This document shows, piece by piece, positions 51,814 through 61,898 of a DNA stretch of 64,000 nucleotides. The position numbers and the translations under genes were made by a program. The notes below the pieces were generated by a model. It was not told the origin of the DNA. It saw only the letters and a list, made by a program, of their open reading frames with translations, and searched no databases. This stretch comes from Prasinococcaceae sp. CCMP 1430 (taxonomy: Eukaryota; Prasinodermophyta; Palmophyllophyceae; Prasinococcales; Prasinococcaceae), in assembly GCA_013416795.1 (NCBI GenBank), contig RQSC01000008.1, forward strand, positions 8,767 to 72,766, in the 5' to 3' direction. Position 1 is the stretch's first letter. Each line of letters starts with the position of its first letter.

Positions 51814-51968
51814 CTCGGACGCCCTCGCTCCGCAGCACAAAAGTCTCGGACGTCCTAACTCCGCAGCAACGAAGTCTCGGACGCCCCTGCTCCGCAGTAT
51901 ACAAGACTCGGACGCCCTGGCTCTGCAGCACCAAAGTCTCGGACACCACCGCTCCGCAGCACTCTGAC
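51814..51968. repeat. 31 bp minisatellite, five copies
   Basis: Units begin CTCGGACGCC at 51814, 51845, 51876, 51907 and 51938, exactly 31 bp apart, with internal variation (for example CTCGCTCCGCAGCACAAAAGT versus CTGCTCCGCAGTATACAAGA). The regular period and lack of unique spacers rule out a CRISPR array. Confidence 0.9.
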
Positions 51969-51993
51969 AGTTTCCAAACAACTCGTCCTAACA

Positions 51994-52175
51994 CACAGCA
52001 CAGTAAGACCCGCACGGGCATTGTTCGTCGTGACCTCACACACAGCACAGTAAGACCCGCACGGGCATTGTTCGTCGTGATCTCTCATGCACAACACAGT
52101 AAGACCCCACGGGCATTGTTCGTGTTCTCTCACGCACAGCACAGTAAGACCCGCACGGGCATTGTTCGTGGTCAC
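51994..52175. repeat. 45-49 bp minisatellite, four copies
   Basis: Units begin CACAGCACAGTAAGACC at 51994, 52041, 52090 and 52135. Each contains the small palindrome CCCGCACGGG followed by CATTGTTCGT. Spacing varies from 45 to 49 bp because the end of each unit differs slightly. It lies directly downstream of the 31 bp array. Confidence 0.9.
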
Positions 52176-53352
52176 ACAGCAACCAATCAAGGCCATCGTT
52201 CCACAGAGGTCAGAGAAAAGACAAGATTTTTCGCCGCATGAGAAACTTCTTGTCGACACGCCTCGGATGCGCCTCGAGCTACAATCCCTGCAGGCCCTCG
52301 TGCAAGTTGTGCACAGCGCCAAATCAACACGCGCCCGCCGCGTGCTGCCAAGATACTGCCAAAACGCCTACCTGAGCGTAGTCAACACCACTGCGTATAC
52401 GTCTCGCACCTCTACAACGTCTAACACAGACAAAAATCTCACAGCTCTTCCTTCGCGGACCACACCCACGGATCCACCCCCCCTTTGCAGTCATCCGCGA
52501 GGGGGAGAGGGAGAGAGAGCAGCGAGGTCAGAGAGACGACAAGAGAGGATCACACACGGCAGAGAGAGGACAGCGAGAGAACATCGGACGATCAGCGTAC
52601 CCAATGTACATGCAACCGGCACAAGACCCCACAGCAGCTCTTCAATAACAGAACCCATGCAGCTAAGGATCGGTCCACCATCTTCCGGACCTCGAACTTC
52701 GGCAAGGCACGTACTCGATGCAACGATCACTCGAACCTCAACCAACGCAATGCCTGCATACATGCCGTCGTCCTCAGTCCAGGGACCGGATTATCCACGA
52801 CTCCTCAAACGTCGAAATCGTGACCGTGACCACATCCTACTTCCTTTCAGCGCATGCGAGTTCTGCTTGTGCCTCTCTCATCATGTCGTTGCTTCGATCA
52901 ACTTATCGTTTCTCTCTGCACGTACCAGTACTGCTCCCACATCTCTGCTCATCGCGACACATCGGACGAGCCACCCTGACACCACTACGACCTCAGGCCA
53001 TGACACACATGCGTCTCTTCGACCACACAAGCCCCACTGCGGCATTGTCGAGCGCTTCATCATGTGCCATCGCCTACGTACGACTCCGTCAGGCATCCCT
53101 ATGGTTCTCGCCCAGGCAACACGCAGTATTCTTCAGGCAGACCATCCATTGCACAAGTCTTTTTCCCGTGTTTTTTTCAGACGACGTGCAAACGCTACCC
53201 CCGTACAAGCACAGCCCCTACGCCAACACGAAGGCGGCTGACAACTCTGGACATACGGACCACATAGTCCACCCCGACTTCCACGGCCCACACATGCACA
53301 ATATCGCTTGCATCGTGTACGTGCGTCTGACATTTTTCCCCCAGTGGTTTTA
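52176..53352. other. non-coding, less GC-rich accessory DNA
   Basis: About 1.2 kb with no recognisable gene. A long open frame ends at 53241, but its translation is Ser/Thr/His-rich with no domain-like features. The DNA is clearly less GC-rich than the neighbouring genes. A motif TGCGTCTGACATTTTTCCCCCAGTGGTTTT (53321-53350), quoted in parts, recurs with changes at 53651-53686 and 56263-56290, each time next to a foldback-element boundary. Confidence 0.45.
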
Positions 53353-54933
53353 GTAGTGTAGGGTGCGATTACAATACGAGAAGACGCAAGCGCAAGGTTG
53401 CGTAGCGCGCGTGTGTAAGATCTAGGTGCATGTGTGAGAGCGAGCTATCCACCCGCAGCGCGGCTGCGAGAGCAGCGCCTTGGGCGGTCGTGTGTGTGAA
53501 CGCCGCACGCGCGGAGCACGCATGCCGACGATGAACTGTGCAGGCCGTCGGCAAGGACTCGAAGGACCTTAGGCCGTCGGCAAGGACCCGAAGGACCTTG
53601 TCCGTCGGCCAGCGGCTTGGGTTTGTGGTTTTTGTCAACGCTGCTCCATCCTGCGTCTGATTTTTCTCCCAAGTGGTTTTGTCAGCGCTACCCTTCACAA
53701 CTCTTCACCGACACAGCGGGCGCTGCCCTGTACGAGGCCCTGCAGACCATGCTCAACACCGACCACGACACCAAAGCTCCACCGTTCCCAGCCAATGCCG
53801 ACCCAGCTTCCATGTCAATCCCGGCGGACGTCTGCCAGAACATCCTGCAGAAAGCCGTCGACGGACTCATCAAGAACGAGCTCCTCACCCTCTCCAACGT
53901 CACAACGGAGGACCTCGTTCGCCTCAGCTCCGTCTTGCACAAGGACAACTGCATGTATCGCACGTTCAAGCACCCTGTCTACAGACACCGCTTCGCCTCC
54001 CCACAAGACCCGCTCATGCCTCGCATCACCGAGCGCGGCTACTGCATGGCCTGGTGTCGTCGCTTCGGGCTGCAGTCGAGCGAGCAGAGAGGCCTGCGGG
54101 GTGTGCGAGGGAGCACGGTGAGACGTCGTCCGTAGTTGCCGCGGGTGCGGTGCCAGACGAACAGCTGTCGTCCCCTCGCGTGGATGGCGGACAACCGCCT
54201 CGTGCGCAACTTCGCGAAGGTCGCTCGCCGCACCGGCTACCACGTGCACACCAACGGCCCCAGCTCCACCAACTCGTTCGAGTACTCGTTCGGTACTGAC
54301 GAAAATGGCCAGCCCACTGACCTGCGCTCGGACCTAGTCATCACCGACACCAACAATGGCAACAGACACTGCCTCGACGTCACCTTCACGGATCCGTCCG
54401 CCAAGATCAACATGGCAGGCGCGAACCCGTCCACAGCGGCGGGCCTGGAGCGCCTCTACAAGGTTCACTGCCAGAAGTACGCGAAGATCTGCTCGCACCA
54501 CGGCATCCAGTTCCACACGCTGGCGTTCGACACCCTGGGCCGGGCGCACAGGTCCTCCAGAAGTGCCATCGAGCACCTCTTCACCCACAGGGTCACGGCG
54601 ACAAACCCAAGCCGCTGGCCGACGGACAAGGTCCTTCGGGTCCTTGCCGACGGCCTAGACGCAGGATGGAGCAGCGTTGACAAAAACCACAAACCCAAGC
54701 CGCTGGCCGACGGACAAGGTCCTTCGGGTCCTTGCCGACGGCCTGCACAGTTCATCGTCGGCATGCGTGCTCCGCGCGTGCGGCGTGCACACACACGACC
54801 GCCCAAGGCGCAGCTCTCGCAGCCGCGCTACGGGTGGATAGCTCGCTCTCACACATGCACCTAGATCTTACACACGCGCGCTACGCAACCTTGCGCTTGC
54901 GTCTTCTCGTATTGTAATCGCACCCTACACTAC
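53353..54933 (+). mobile_element. foldback element with ~300 bp inverted repeats and nuclease-like ORF
   Basis: The left end (53353-53657) and right end (54658-54933) are inverted copies of one another, beginning GTAGTGTAGGGTGCGATTAC and containing AAGATCTAGGTGCATG and an internal GGTCCTTCGGGTCCTTGCCG repeat. Between them lies a coding region in two plus-strand frames (about 53690-54135 and 54136-54620), described separately. A further 55 bp copy of the right terminus follows directly (54934-54988). I could not identify a clear target-site duplication. Whether this is an autonomous DNA transposon or a captured retrotransposon 3' part dressed with inverted repeats cannot be decided from one copy. 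Confidence 0.7.
53690..54620 (+). pseudogene. restriction-like endonuclease domain of a non-LTR-type element (broken)
   Basis: Two frames encode one apparent protein. The first (to 54135) is helical and reads SIPADVCQNILQKAVDGLIK and MPRITERGYCMAWCRRFG. The second reads MADNRLVRNFAKVARRTGYH, then LRSDLVITDTNNGNRHCLDV-TFTDP (split here), then GLERLYKVHCQKYAKICSHH and FHTLAFDTLGRAHRSS. The spacing of D...LDVTF...E...K..KYA resembles the PD-(D/E)XK endonuclease found at the C-terminus of R2-like site-specific non-LTR retrotransposons. No reverse transcriptase is present upstream. A frame change near 54130 breaks it. A second, shorter copy of the end of this domain is at 56362-56530. Confidence 0.55.
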
Positions 54934-54988
54934 AGCTACGCAACCTTGCGCTTGCGTCTTCTCGTATTGTAATCGCACCCTACACTAC

Positions 54989-56014
54989 CTCTCGACGCTC
55001 GTCCTGGACAAGCTCCACGCCAGGATGCCCAACACTCCCACCCTGGACATGGCCACCAGGCACGACCTGTTCGCCGCACTCCAGGCGATCGCCGCACAGC
55101 TGCGTCCTCCGGCGCGCCCACGGCGCTCTCCACATCGTCAGGGAACCCCACCAGTAGCGCCAAGGCCACCCCCAGCCGCACAGGGTGCGTTCACTCCGGT
55201 GCCAACACCGACCGCCGCCGTCGCCGCCATGGCCGACGCTCCGGCCGCCGACGCAGGCGCCCCCGAAGCAGAGGACCACGACTCCGACGACATCCACTTC
55301 CTGCCCGAAGCCGACCTCGCCGCCGTCGACTCCCGCCCGCTGCATACAAATTACAGCGGGTGTCACGGCTGCGGCTCCAAGAAGCACCGCTGGCGCGACT
55401 GCCCTCTGAACGACGGCACGCTCACCCTCCAGCAGGCCAAGCGCCGCTTCCAGCAGTCGGTCGCTGCAATGTCGCACACCGCTCTGCCCGAGCACACCGC
55501 TCCGCCAGAGCCGACCGACGCCTGACTACGCTCGGGCGAGCCAGTAGTCAGTAGTCCCCCTAGCGAACCCACCGCCGTCCGGCTGGCTGCAGTGGGTAAG
55601 ACCCTCCCCACCTTCTACGCTGCACTCAACGACCGGCGCGTCACCGTGCTGGCCGATACGGGCGCCAGCCTTAGCTTCATCTCCAAGACCAAGGCGCAGG
55701 AGTTGGGTCTGACGACTGACGTGTGCCCACCCATCCAGGTGGTGCACAGCAACCAGTCCACGGAGCGCTCAACCAAGCTGGTCCGAGCTGCACACCTCAA
55801 GCTGGGCCCTGGCTGGGGCGCGCCCATCGACCTGCACGTGCTCGACCACCTGGGCCCACACCAGCAGATCATCATGGGCCAGTCGTTCATGCGCCCCCGG
55901 AACGCGCACCTGAAGATGAATCGCGATGGCACGACCTGCCTGGAGATGACGCTCGGCCCACGCCGCGTCGAACTCGTGGCCGACGTGCCCAACGAGACAT
56001 ACCTAGTAGTGTAG
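54989..56014 (+). pseudogene. LTR-retrotransposon gag-protease fragment with in-frame UGA
   Basis: A gag-type reading frame (ATG at 55025, but coding-like from 54989) ends with a CCHC zinc knuckle, CHGCGSKKHRWRDC, exact C-x2-C-x4-H-x4-C spacing. After TGA at 55523-55525 the same frame continues without another stop into a retropepsin-like aspartic protease: VTVLADTGASLSFIS with the catalytic Asp-Thr-Gly, then LGLTTDV and the second-lobe stretch HQQIIMGQSFM. The UGA is followed by CUA, a context known to favour readthrough. The protease frame is cut at 56006-56014, where the next foldback element starts and supplies the stop. Upstream the gag is cut at 54988 by the terminus of the previous element. 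No reverse transcriptase, integrase or long terminal repeat is present. Confidence 0.75.
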
Positions 56015-56181
56015 GGTGCGATTACAATAAGAGAAGACGCAAGCGCAAGGTTGCGTAGCGCGCGTGTGTAAGATCTAGGTGCATGAGGATAGCTCGCTCT
56101 CACACATGCACCTAGATCTTACACACGCGCGCTACGCAACCTTGCGCTTGCGTCTTCTCGTATTGTAATCGCACCCTACAC
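56009..56181. mobile_element. 173 bp palindromic foldback (MITE-like) element
   Basis: Left arm 56009-56085 (GTGTAGGGTGCGATTACAATA ... GATCTAGGTGCATG) and right arm (CATGCACCTAGATC ... ATTGTAATCGCACCCTACAC, ending 56181) are almost perfect inverted repeats of about 77 bp, separated by about 19 bp. The arms match the outermost part of the larger element at 53353. It has no coding capacity. It sits exactly where the protease frame breaks, so it is a younger insertion, or the edge of a rearrangement, in the retrotransposon fragment. Confidence 0.85.
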
Positions 56182-56361
56182 CACTCTTCACACGGCTCCG
56201 GATACTCTCATACATCCAGCTGTACACACATACAGGCTACTACCGCCTACGTTCGCCGAGCATACGTCAATTTTTTCCCCCACACGGTTTTTTTACGGAC
56301 GTACCCCTCGCGGATGCCAACGATGCTTCCCAAGGGGCGGTTGAAGGCGTCGTCGTCGTAG

Positions 56362-56885
56362 CGCTACGCGAACATCTGCGCGCACAACCACATCCAGTTC
56401 CACCCGCTGGCGTTCGACACCCTGGGCCGTGCGCACAGGTCCACCACGGGTGTCATCCGTCACCTCTTCACCAACCGGGACGAGGCAGCGGACTCAGGCT
56501 GCTGGGCGAAGGATAAGGTCCTTCGAGTCCTTGCCGACGGCCTGCACAGTTCATCGTCGGCATGCGTGCTCCGCCCGTGCGGCGTGCACACACACGACCG
56601 CCCCAGGCGCCGCTCTCGCGGCAGCGCTGCGGGCGGATAGCTAGCTTTCACTCATGCCCTTACTTCTTAGCGCGCTACGCAACCTCTCGCTTGCGTCTTT
56701 CCATACTGTAATCGCACCCTTAGCTACATCGTTGAGGTGGAGCGGCAGCGACATGAGCCAGCTCGGGCACCAGTGTCTGGCGTGGCGCATGTTGAAGCTG
56801 GTGAGCATGCGCACGAACCTAGATCTTACACACGCGCGCTACGCAACCTTGCGCTTGCGTTTTCTTGCACTGTAATCGCACCCTG
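56362..56885 (+). mobile_element. decayed copies of the foldback/endonuclease family
   Basis: 56362-56530 reads RYANICAHNHIQFHPLAFDT and LGRAHRSTTGVIRHLFTN, a diverged copy of the endonuclease end at 54480-54600. It is followed by the CCTTGCCGACGGCCTGCACA segment, and then by a diverged right terminus ending ATACTGTAATCGCACCC (about 56703-56719). A second truncated terminus, CTAGATCTTACACACGCGCG ... ACTGTAATCGCACCCTGAG, lies at 56819-56885, about 10 bp from the end of the OCA2-like gene. Confidence 0.7.
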
Positions 56886-56894
56886 AGCAGCAGG

Positions 56895-59800
56895 CTACAC
56901 AATGACCTCGAAGACCAACAGCAAGTACCCAGTTGCAATGGTCACGGACAAGAGCATCGTCGTGAAACCGTATTTTGTATACTGCGTGGCGACAGAGGTG
57001 AAGCGATGTCAGATTGAGGGCCACTAGAAACGAATTTTTGTTGCGCAATGCGTGTGTGGATATGATATGAAGGAATGAGTAGCGTACTCACCTGCACGAA
57101 GCCCACATGCGTGCCATGCTTCTCAGCAAGCCCCGCCATGACTATGTTTGCACTAGCGCCGACGAGAGAGCCATTCCCACCAAGATCCGCGCCGAAGGCC
57201 AAAGCAAAGCCCAATGCCTCGATGGTAAGGCCGGGCACTGTGTTGACAAGCTGGTCAACCACCGACACAAGGGCGACGCTCATAGGAATGTTGTCCAAGA
57301 AGGCGCTGATGACTGCCGTGCCCCACACGAGGATGACGATCGCCACGAGTTGCCGCTTGTCCTCGTCCACGCTTACAATGATGTCCTCGAACACATCGGC
57401 GATCGCCCGTATGAGCCCCAGCTCCGCGAGTCCCTCCATCATCACGAAAAGCGCGGCAAAGAACAGCAGCGTTTGCCATTCTACTGCCTCCAGGGGGCCG
57501 TCAATGTCGTGAGGCGTCGCCACCAGCAGCAGCAGTGTAGCGCCCATGAGGGCGATCCAAGAGGGGTCCAGATGGTGAACGGGGTGGAGCAGGAAGGCGA
57601 GGACCACAAAGGCCAGCACGATCATGCACTGGTAGAAAAGGTGCGGCTTGGTGATCTTGAACTGTGACCGGAGCGCGAGCAAATTGTTGTACTCATTCAG
57701 ATCCCTCCCGATGCCGTACGAACGGAATTGGAAACGGTACAGCACAAGCAAGAAGGGAATAATGAGAAGCACCCCCGGAGCCTGTGTCACGCGGCCATTG
57801 GCAGCAAGGGCGCGTGTTCCGTCCCATTTTTACGAGGCAGGCGGGTAGAAGGCGCAGAAGTCAGAGTTGTGCCAGTCATGTCGGCATCATCGCGCGCGGA
57901 CACAACGAGACAGGCCTTGGGGCATTCATCCGCACCATGTACACGATGAACTTGACAAACGTGAGCTCGGGCAGCGCGTTACCGATGATGATGTTTGGGG
58001 GATCGCCGATCAGTGTCGCCGCGCCCCCGACGTTGCTGAGCATTGTTTCTGTCAGTAGGTACGGCATCGGGTCGACATTCAGGGACGAGCAGATCTGGAT
58101 GGTGACAGGCACCAGCAGTAATATGGTCGTGACGTTGTCCAGAAACGCTGACAGGAATGCTGTCGTCACTCCGAGAAGCACCAGCAACCGGTAGCTCTTG
58201 CCTCGAGCGAAGCGCACCACGGAGAAAGCTGCCACTTCAAACGCACCCGTTTCTGCCAGCAAGCCGACAAGGACCATCATGCCAAAGAGAAGACTAAGAG
58301 CGGATGCGTCGATCCACTCCACGACAAGTGCCATGCTCGGCGCCTTGTTGGCGCACAGGAGGAGGCCCAACACTGCGAGCGCGCGAACACGTGTCAGCGA
58401 CGGAGTGTCGATTCGAACATGATGCGTGTGTCAGGTCCACTACCACGCTGGCGGTGCCGCGCACATAGGCGGCATTGATCTACAATACCTCTGTGCCCGC
58501 ACACTCGCGCCGCGCCGCGATTAGGACGGCGGCGCGCACGCACCGAGAAAAGAGCCGATCATGGCAGCGAGCGTCCGATGGAGCAGCTCAGTGGCGATGA
58601 TAAGCAGGGTGATGATGAGCACTGCGAGCCCGAACCAAATCTGCGCGGGCCCAAACCATCCGAGTTGCAGAGGGTGAATCTCCGCGGCAATTGCCTCGCC
58701 ATTATCCGACACGGACACGTTCAGCACGACCGGACCAGCCCCGCTCGTGTAGGCGTCCATCGACTGGATGTTACTCCACGTGAGCACATAGTACTTGGCG
58801 GCGTCATCCGTCGTAAAAACTTCGGGGTCAGACAACACTATAGCCTCACCGACGCTGCCGTTGGCTGCGGCCATGCTTCCCCCGTCCTGCTGTAGCGTGA
58901 CGGTGACGTTGCGGGGAGGCAAGTTGCTGCTTCCGTGCGAGGCGCGCGCGCTGCCCACACTGCCAGAAAATTTGGACTTGGAGCGCCTCCCGGCGGACTG
59001 AAGCGCGGGACCCAGGCTGAAGAGCGACGACATGAATGACTTGCCGGACGCGTGGGGGCTGTTGTTTGACCCGTGCACAGGTGCCGTTTCGTCCGTGGAC
59101 GGCACCGTCAGGTGCACCTCGATCCATGTCAACGGAGAATCGTTGAAGACATAAAGATAGGGGAGCTCCGGCGTGATGCCGTAAGTGTGCTCTATAAGCT
59201 CGTCCTCGGGCAGCCGATCCTTGACGAAGGGGAACAACACCAGCAGGCCGATGCAGAAGAGTGCGAGAATAAGTAGTCGTAGTTTGACCATCCGCGGGTG
59301 AACCCAGAAGTCGTGCAGGCGGTCACCGAACACTCTGCGCGCGGGCTGGCTGAAAAATGACGGTCGAGTACGCAGATCGCCAGCCTCCATAGCCTCAGCT
59401 GCGTCATCTGCGTCCATGAGGCCGCCTGCCGCTGCGCTGTCTGATTCGGCGCCCTCGAGAAGCTGCACTTGCGACGCCGACCGCGCGAGGCCAAGACTGT
59501 GACCATACGCAGCCAACTCACTGCGCTGCTTGCGCGAGAACCTGCCTGTCGCGCCTGCGTGGACATCATCACGTGGGCGATCTGCCTTTCCCTGCTGCCG
59601 CATGCGCAGCCCAATGCGCAACCCCGCACGCTTGCGCACGAGCCGACCCAGCGCCTCAGAGTCCTCGAAGCCACCATTCTCAGGCGCGCGCTCTTCGTCC
59701 TCTCGGAGGGCCTCGAGGAGCTCGCCTAGAGCGTCGTGGGCGCCACCGAGAGAGTTGTCGAGATGCTGAGGCAATTTCGACTCAGCGCCCAGCTTCTGAC

Positions 59801-61019
59801 GGACTGCATCGTTCAATAGCGCCGCTTCTTGCAGCGAAGCTTCAAGCTTCGAGATATTCACCTGGCGCCGCGAGAGGCGGCCGTCTGCACCGTCCCCGTT
59901 TGCGCGTTCATTGGCACCACGGTGTTCCCCATTTCGTGCCGGAGGCCCGCCGTCGCGTCCATGATCGCGCACTGCGGCCAGCGTGAGCGGGCGCCGAGTC
60001 GTCCTTCCGCGTCCCGAGGTCATCGCCTGCTGGAGCTCCTTGGCCACCATTTCTCCCTGCACACCGCAGATGGTCATACTGTTGATAGGTGTCATTTCCT
60101 CCGAGCCAGCCGTGTTGGGAGTCTCGCACATACCGCCTCCCTCTTCCGCCGTGATGGCGCTGGCAGGAGCCTGTGGCTCGCCCAGCACCGTAGCACCGCC
60201 GAAACGCACAGCAGCCGGGGCCATTTCGATGCCACCAGTCGACACACCTGCCTTCTGGGTCGAGTGCTGCGCGCTCGGGTGCGATGGCAGCGCCGCGATG
60301 GCCGTAGCCAGCTGCGCACGGTCATCGGCGCTCATCGAGTCGAACGAGTGAGGCGCGCCAAATTCAGAATCATCGACCCCAGTACCCAGATTGCGATCCA
60401 TCGGTGCGTAGGGCTGTGAGTTTTGTGAGGGCTGGTGAAGTTCTGCATCCCCGTCAAGCTCGGCCGCGCGAGCGAAGAGGTCGGTCAGCGACGACCCCGA
60501 CCTCACCTTCTGGGCGCGCAGCTTCGCTCCAGCGGCTAGTCCAGCCTTTCCCTTCTTCCGCTCCAAGGTGTGAGGAGGCGGCAGCTGCGCAGCACTCGTG
60601 GCAGCCGCGCCACGCTGTGACTGCGAGGCACGCCAGCCTGACGCATCTGGCCCCTTCTCCTCGTTCTCGCGCTCGTGACGATGCATGCGTCGCGATCGGC
60701 TAAGCCTGAGTTCTGAGGCAAGGCGACGCCCTGCAGCACCGCTCACCGTGCCTGCGGAAGACCGATCATCGTAGCCTCGCGTTAGCATCGCCCCAGATCG
60801 CCGCTGACCAGTCGACTCGCCGGGCGCAGCAGCTGCCGCGTGAGCATTCTGCAACGGATGCTGCACGGCCGGAGCGTGCGCATGCATGCGCTCCTCCGTG
60901 GCGGCGTGACTGGTCGCCATGATATCCACGCCGCCGCGGCCATTCGAGGCCGCGTCCGAGTCCGAGTCCGACATTTGTGAGTAGGGCGGCACGGGGGCGT
61001 CCTTGCTGAAATGGTCCAT
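56895..61019 (-). CDS. OCA2: OCA2/P-protein-like transporter (ion transporter superfamily)
   Basis: Four exons, 58544-61019, 57936-58372, 57092-57781 and 56895-56981, with introns of 171, 154 and 110 bp, give 1229 residues. A long cytoplasmic N-terminus of about 575 residues (Ala/Arg/Gln-rich, disordered) is unusually extended compared with P proteins. A first helix (LRLLILALFCIGLLVLF) is followed by a lumenal loop of about 200 residues, and then the transporter core: HRTLAAMIGSFL, LLFGMMVLVGLLAETGAFE, two re-entrant repeats FLDNVTTILLLVPVT and FLDNIPMSVALVS, GDPPNIIIGNALPEL and GASANIVMAGLAEKHG. The last exon adds a final helix ending FEVIV. P proteins act in acidic organelles as anion or citrate-type carriers and influence pH. 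All splice sites keep frame. Substrate is not predictable. Confidence 0.92.
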
Positions 61020-61898
61020 GGCGTCCGCGCCTCAGAGTGCAAAGCCGCGAGCGTTCGCACAAGGATTTGAGGCGACGGACACACACGGCGGGGTGTCTCC
61101 CAACAACTAGTGTGCCGCGCGCCGCCCGCGTGGGACGCAAGCCCCCAGCGCGCCTGCAAGGTCCCAGCGCGCCCGCCAGGCCGATGTGTTTGCAGCCAGG
61201 CAGAGTCGGACCACAGAGGCAGATATGTGCCCCACCCTGGTCGCTGCCACCCTCCGAGTCGTCAAAGAATTCGCTCGCGCCGCCACACCGAGCGAGAGTG
61301 GTTGCACACAATCTCGCCGCCTCCCCTCGCTGCGTGTGCCCCGCCGCGGCGCGGTGTGGCGCCGGCGTCATGAGTCATTCTCTCCTCCGGTGACCAACGC
61401 GGGCACGCGCGCGCCCCACGTCACGGTACCCGTTCCTGACCCAGGTGGCCCCGCGACCCGCTTCGCCCGCCCCTGCCACAGGCAGCGCCCTCGATACCCT
61501 CCCCCCTCCTCCCCCCTCCACCTCGCCCCGCGCGCACGTAAACGTGGCGCGCCCGCGGCGGCTGCGCGCTGCCAGCCGACCCGCGCGCACCTCAGTCAGC
61601 GCCCCATCAATCACACGGCACGGACCTTCATCAAAGAGCAAGGCCAGCTGAGCACGCCCTCAGAACTCGCTGGCCGCGGGACTGGCCAATTTACTGTAGG
61701 GTTTGGGGCGCCCACGGGTGCTTCCAAGAGTGGCGGGCGCCGAGGGAGGGTTCGCATAGTACTACAGTAAGGAGAAGCTTTGAAGCGAAAAGGCGTGCTG
61801 CATTGCGCACGAGCGTGAGCAACAACGAGCGCTTGGGGCGTGCTGGGTGATACATCTGTGTACACTACGCAGTTGGCAGGCGCACTCGCGCGCCCCCC
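61020..61898. promoter_or_regulatory. spacer upstream of the OCA2-like gene
   Basis: About 880 bp between two minus-strand genes. It should hold the OCA2-like promoter, but no clear TATA or other motif stands out. The left part is a near-uniform GC-rich stretch; 61690-61870 is less GC-rich and probably belongs to the 3' end of the next gene. No further gene is seen. Confidence 0.4.

Noticed and set aside
51005-51967. A 320-codon open frame across the 176 bp and 31 bp repeats
   Set aside because: It is simply translation of tandem repeats, with Arg/Ala/Ser bias and no recognisable fold.
51814-52175. Regular repeats that could suggest a CRISPR array
   Set aside because: Units follow one another with no unique spacers, and the genome is eukaryotic. 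These are minisatellites.
52087-53241. A 384-codon open frame in the repeat cluster
   Set aside because: The translation is Ser/Thr/His-rich with no domain, starts inside a minisatellite and has no splice or promoter context. It is most likely chance.
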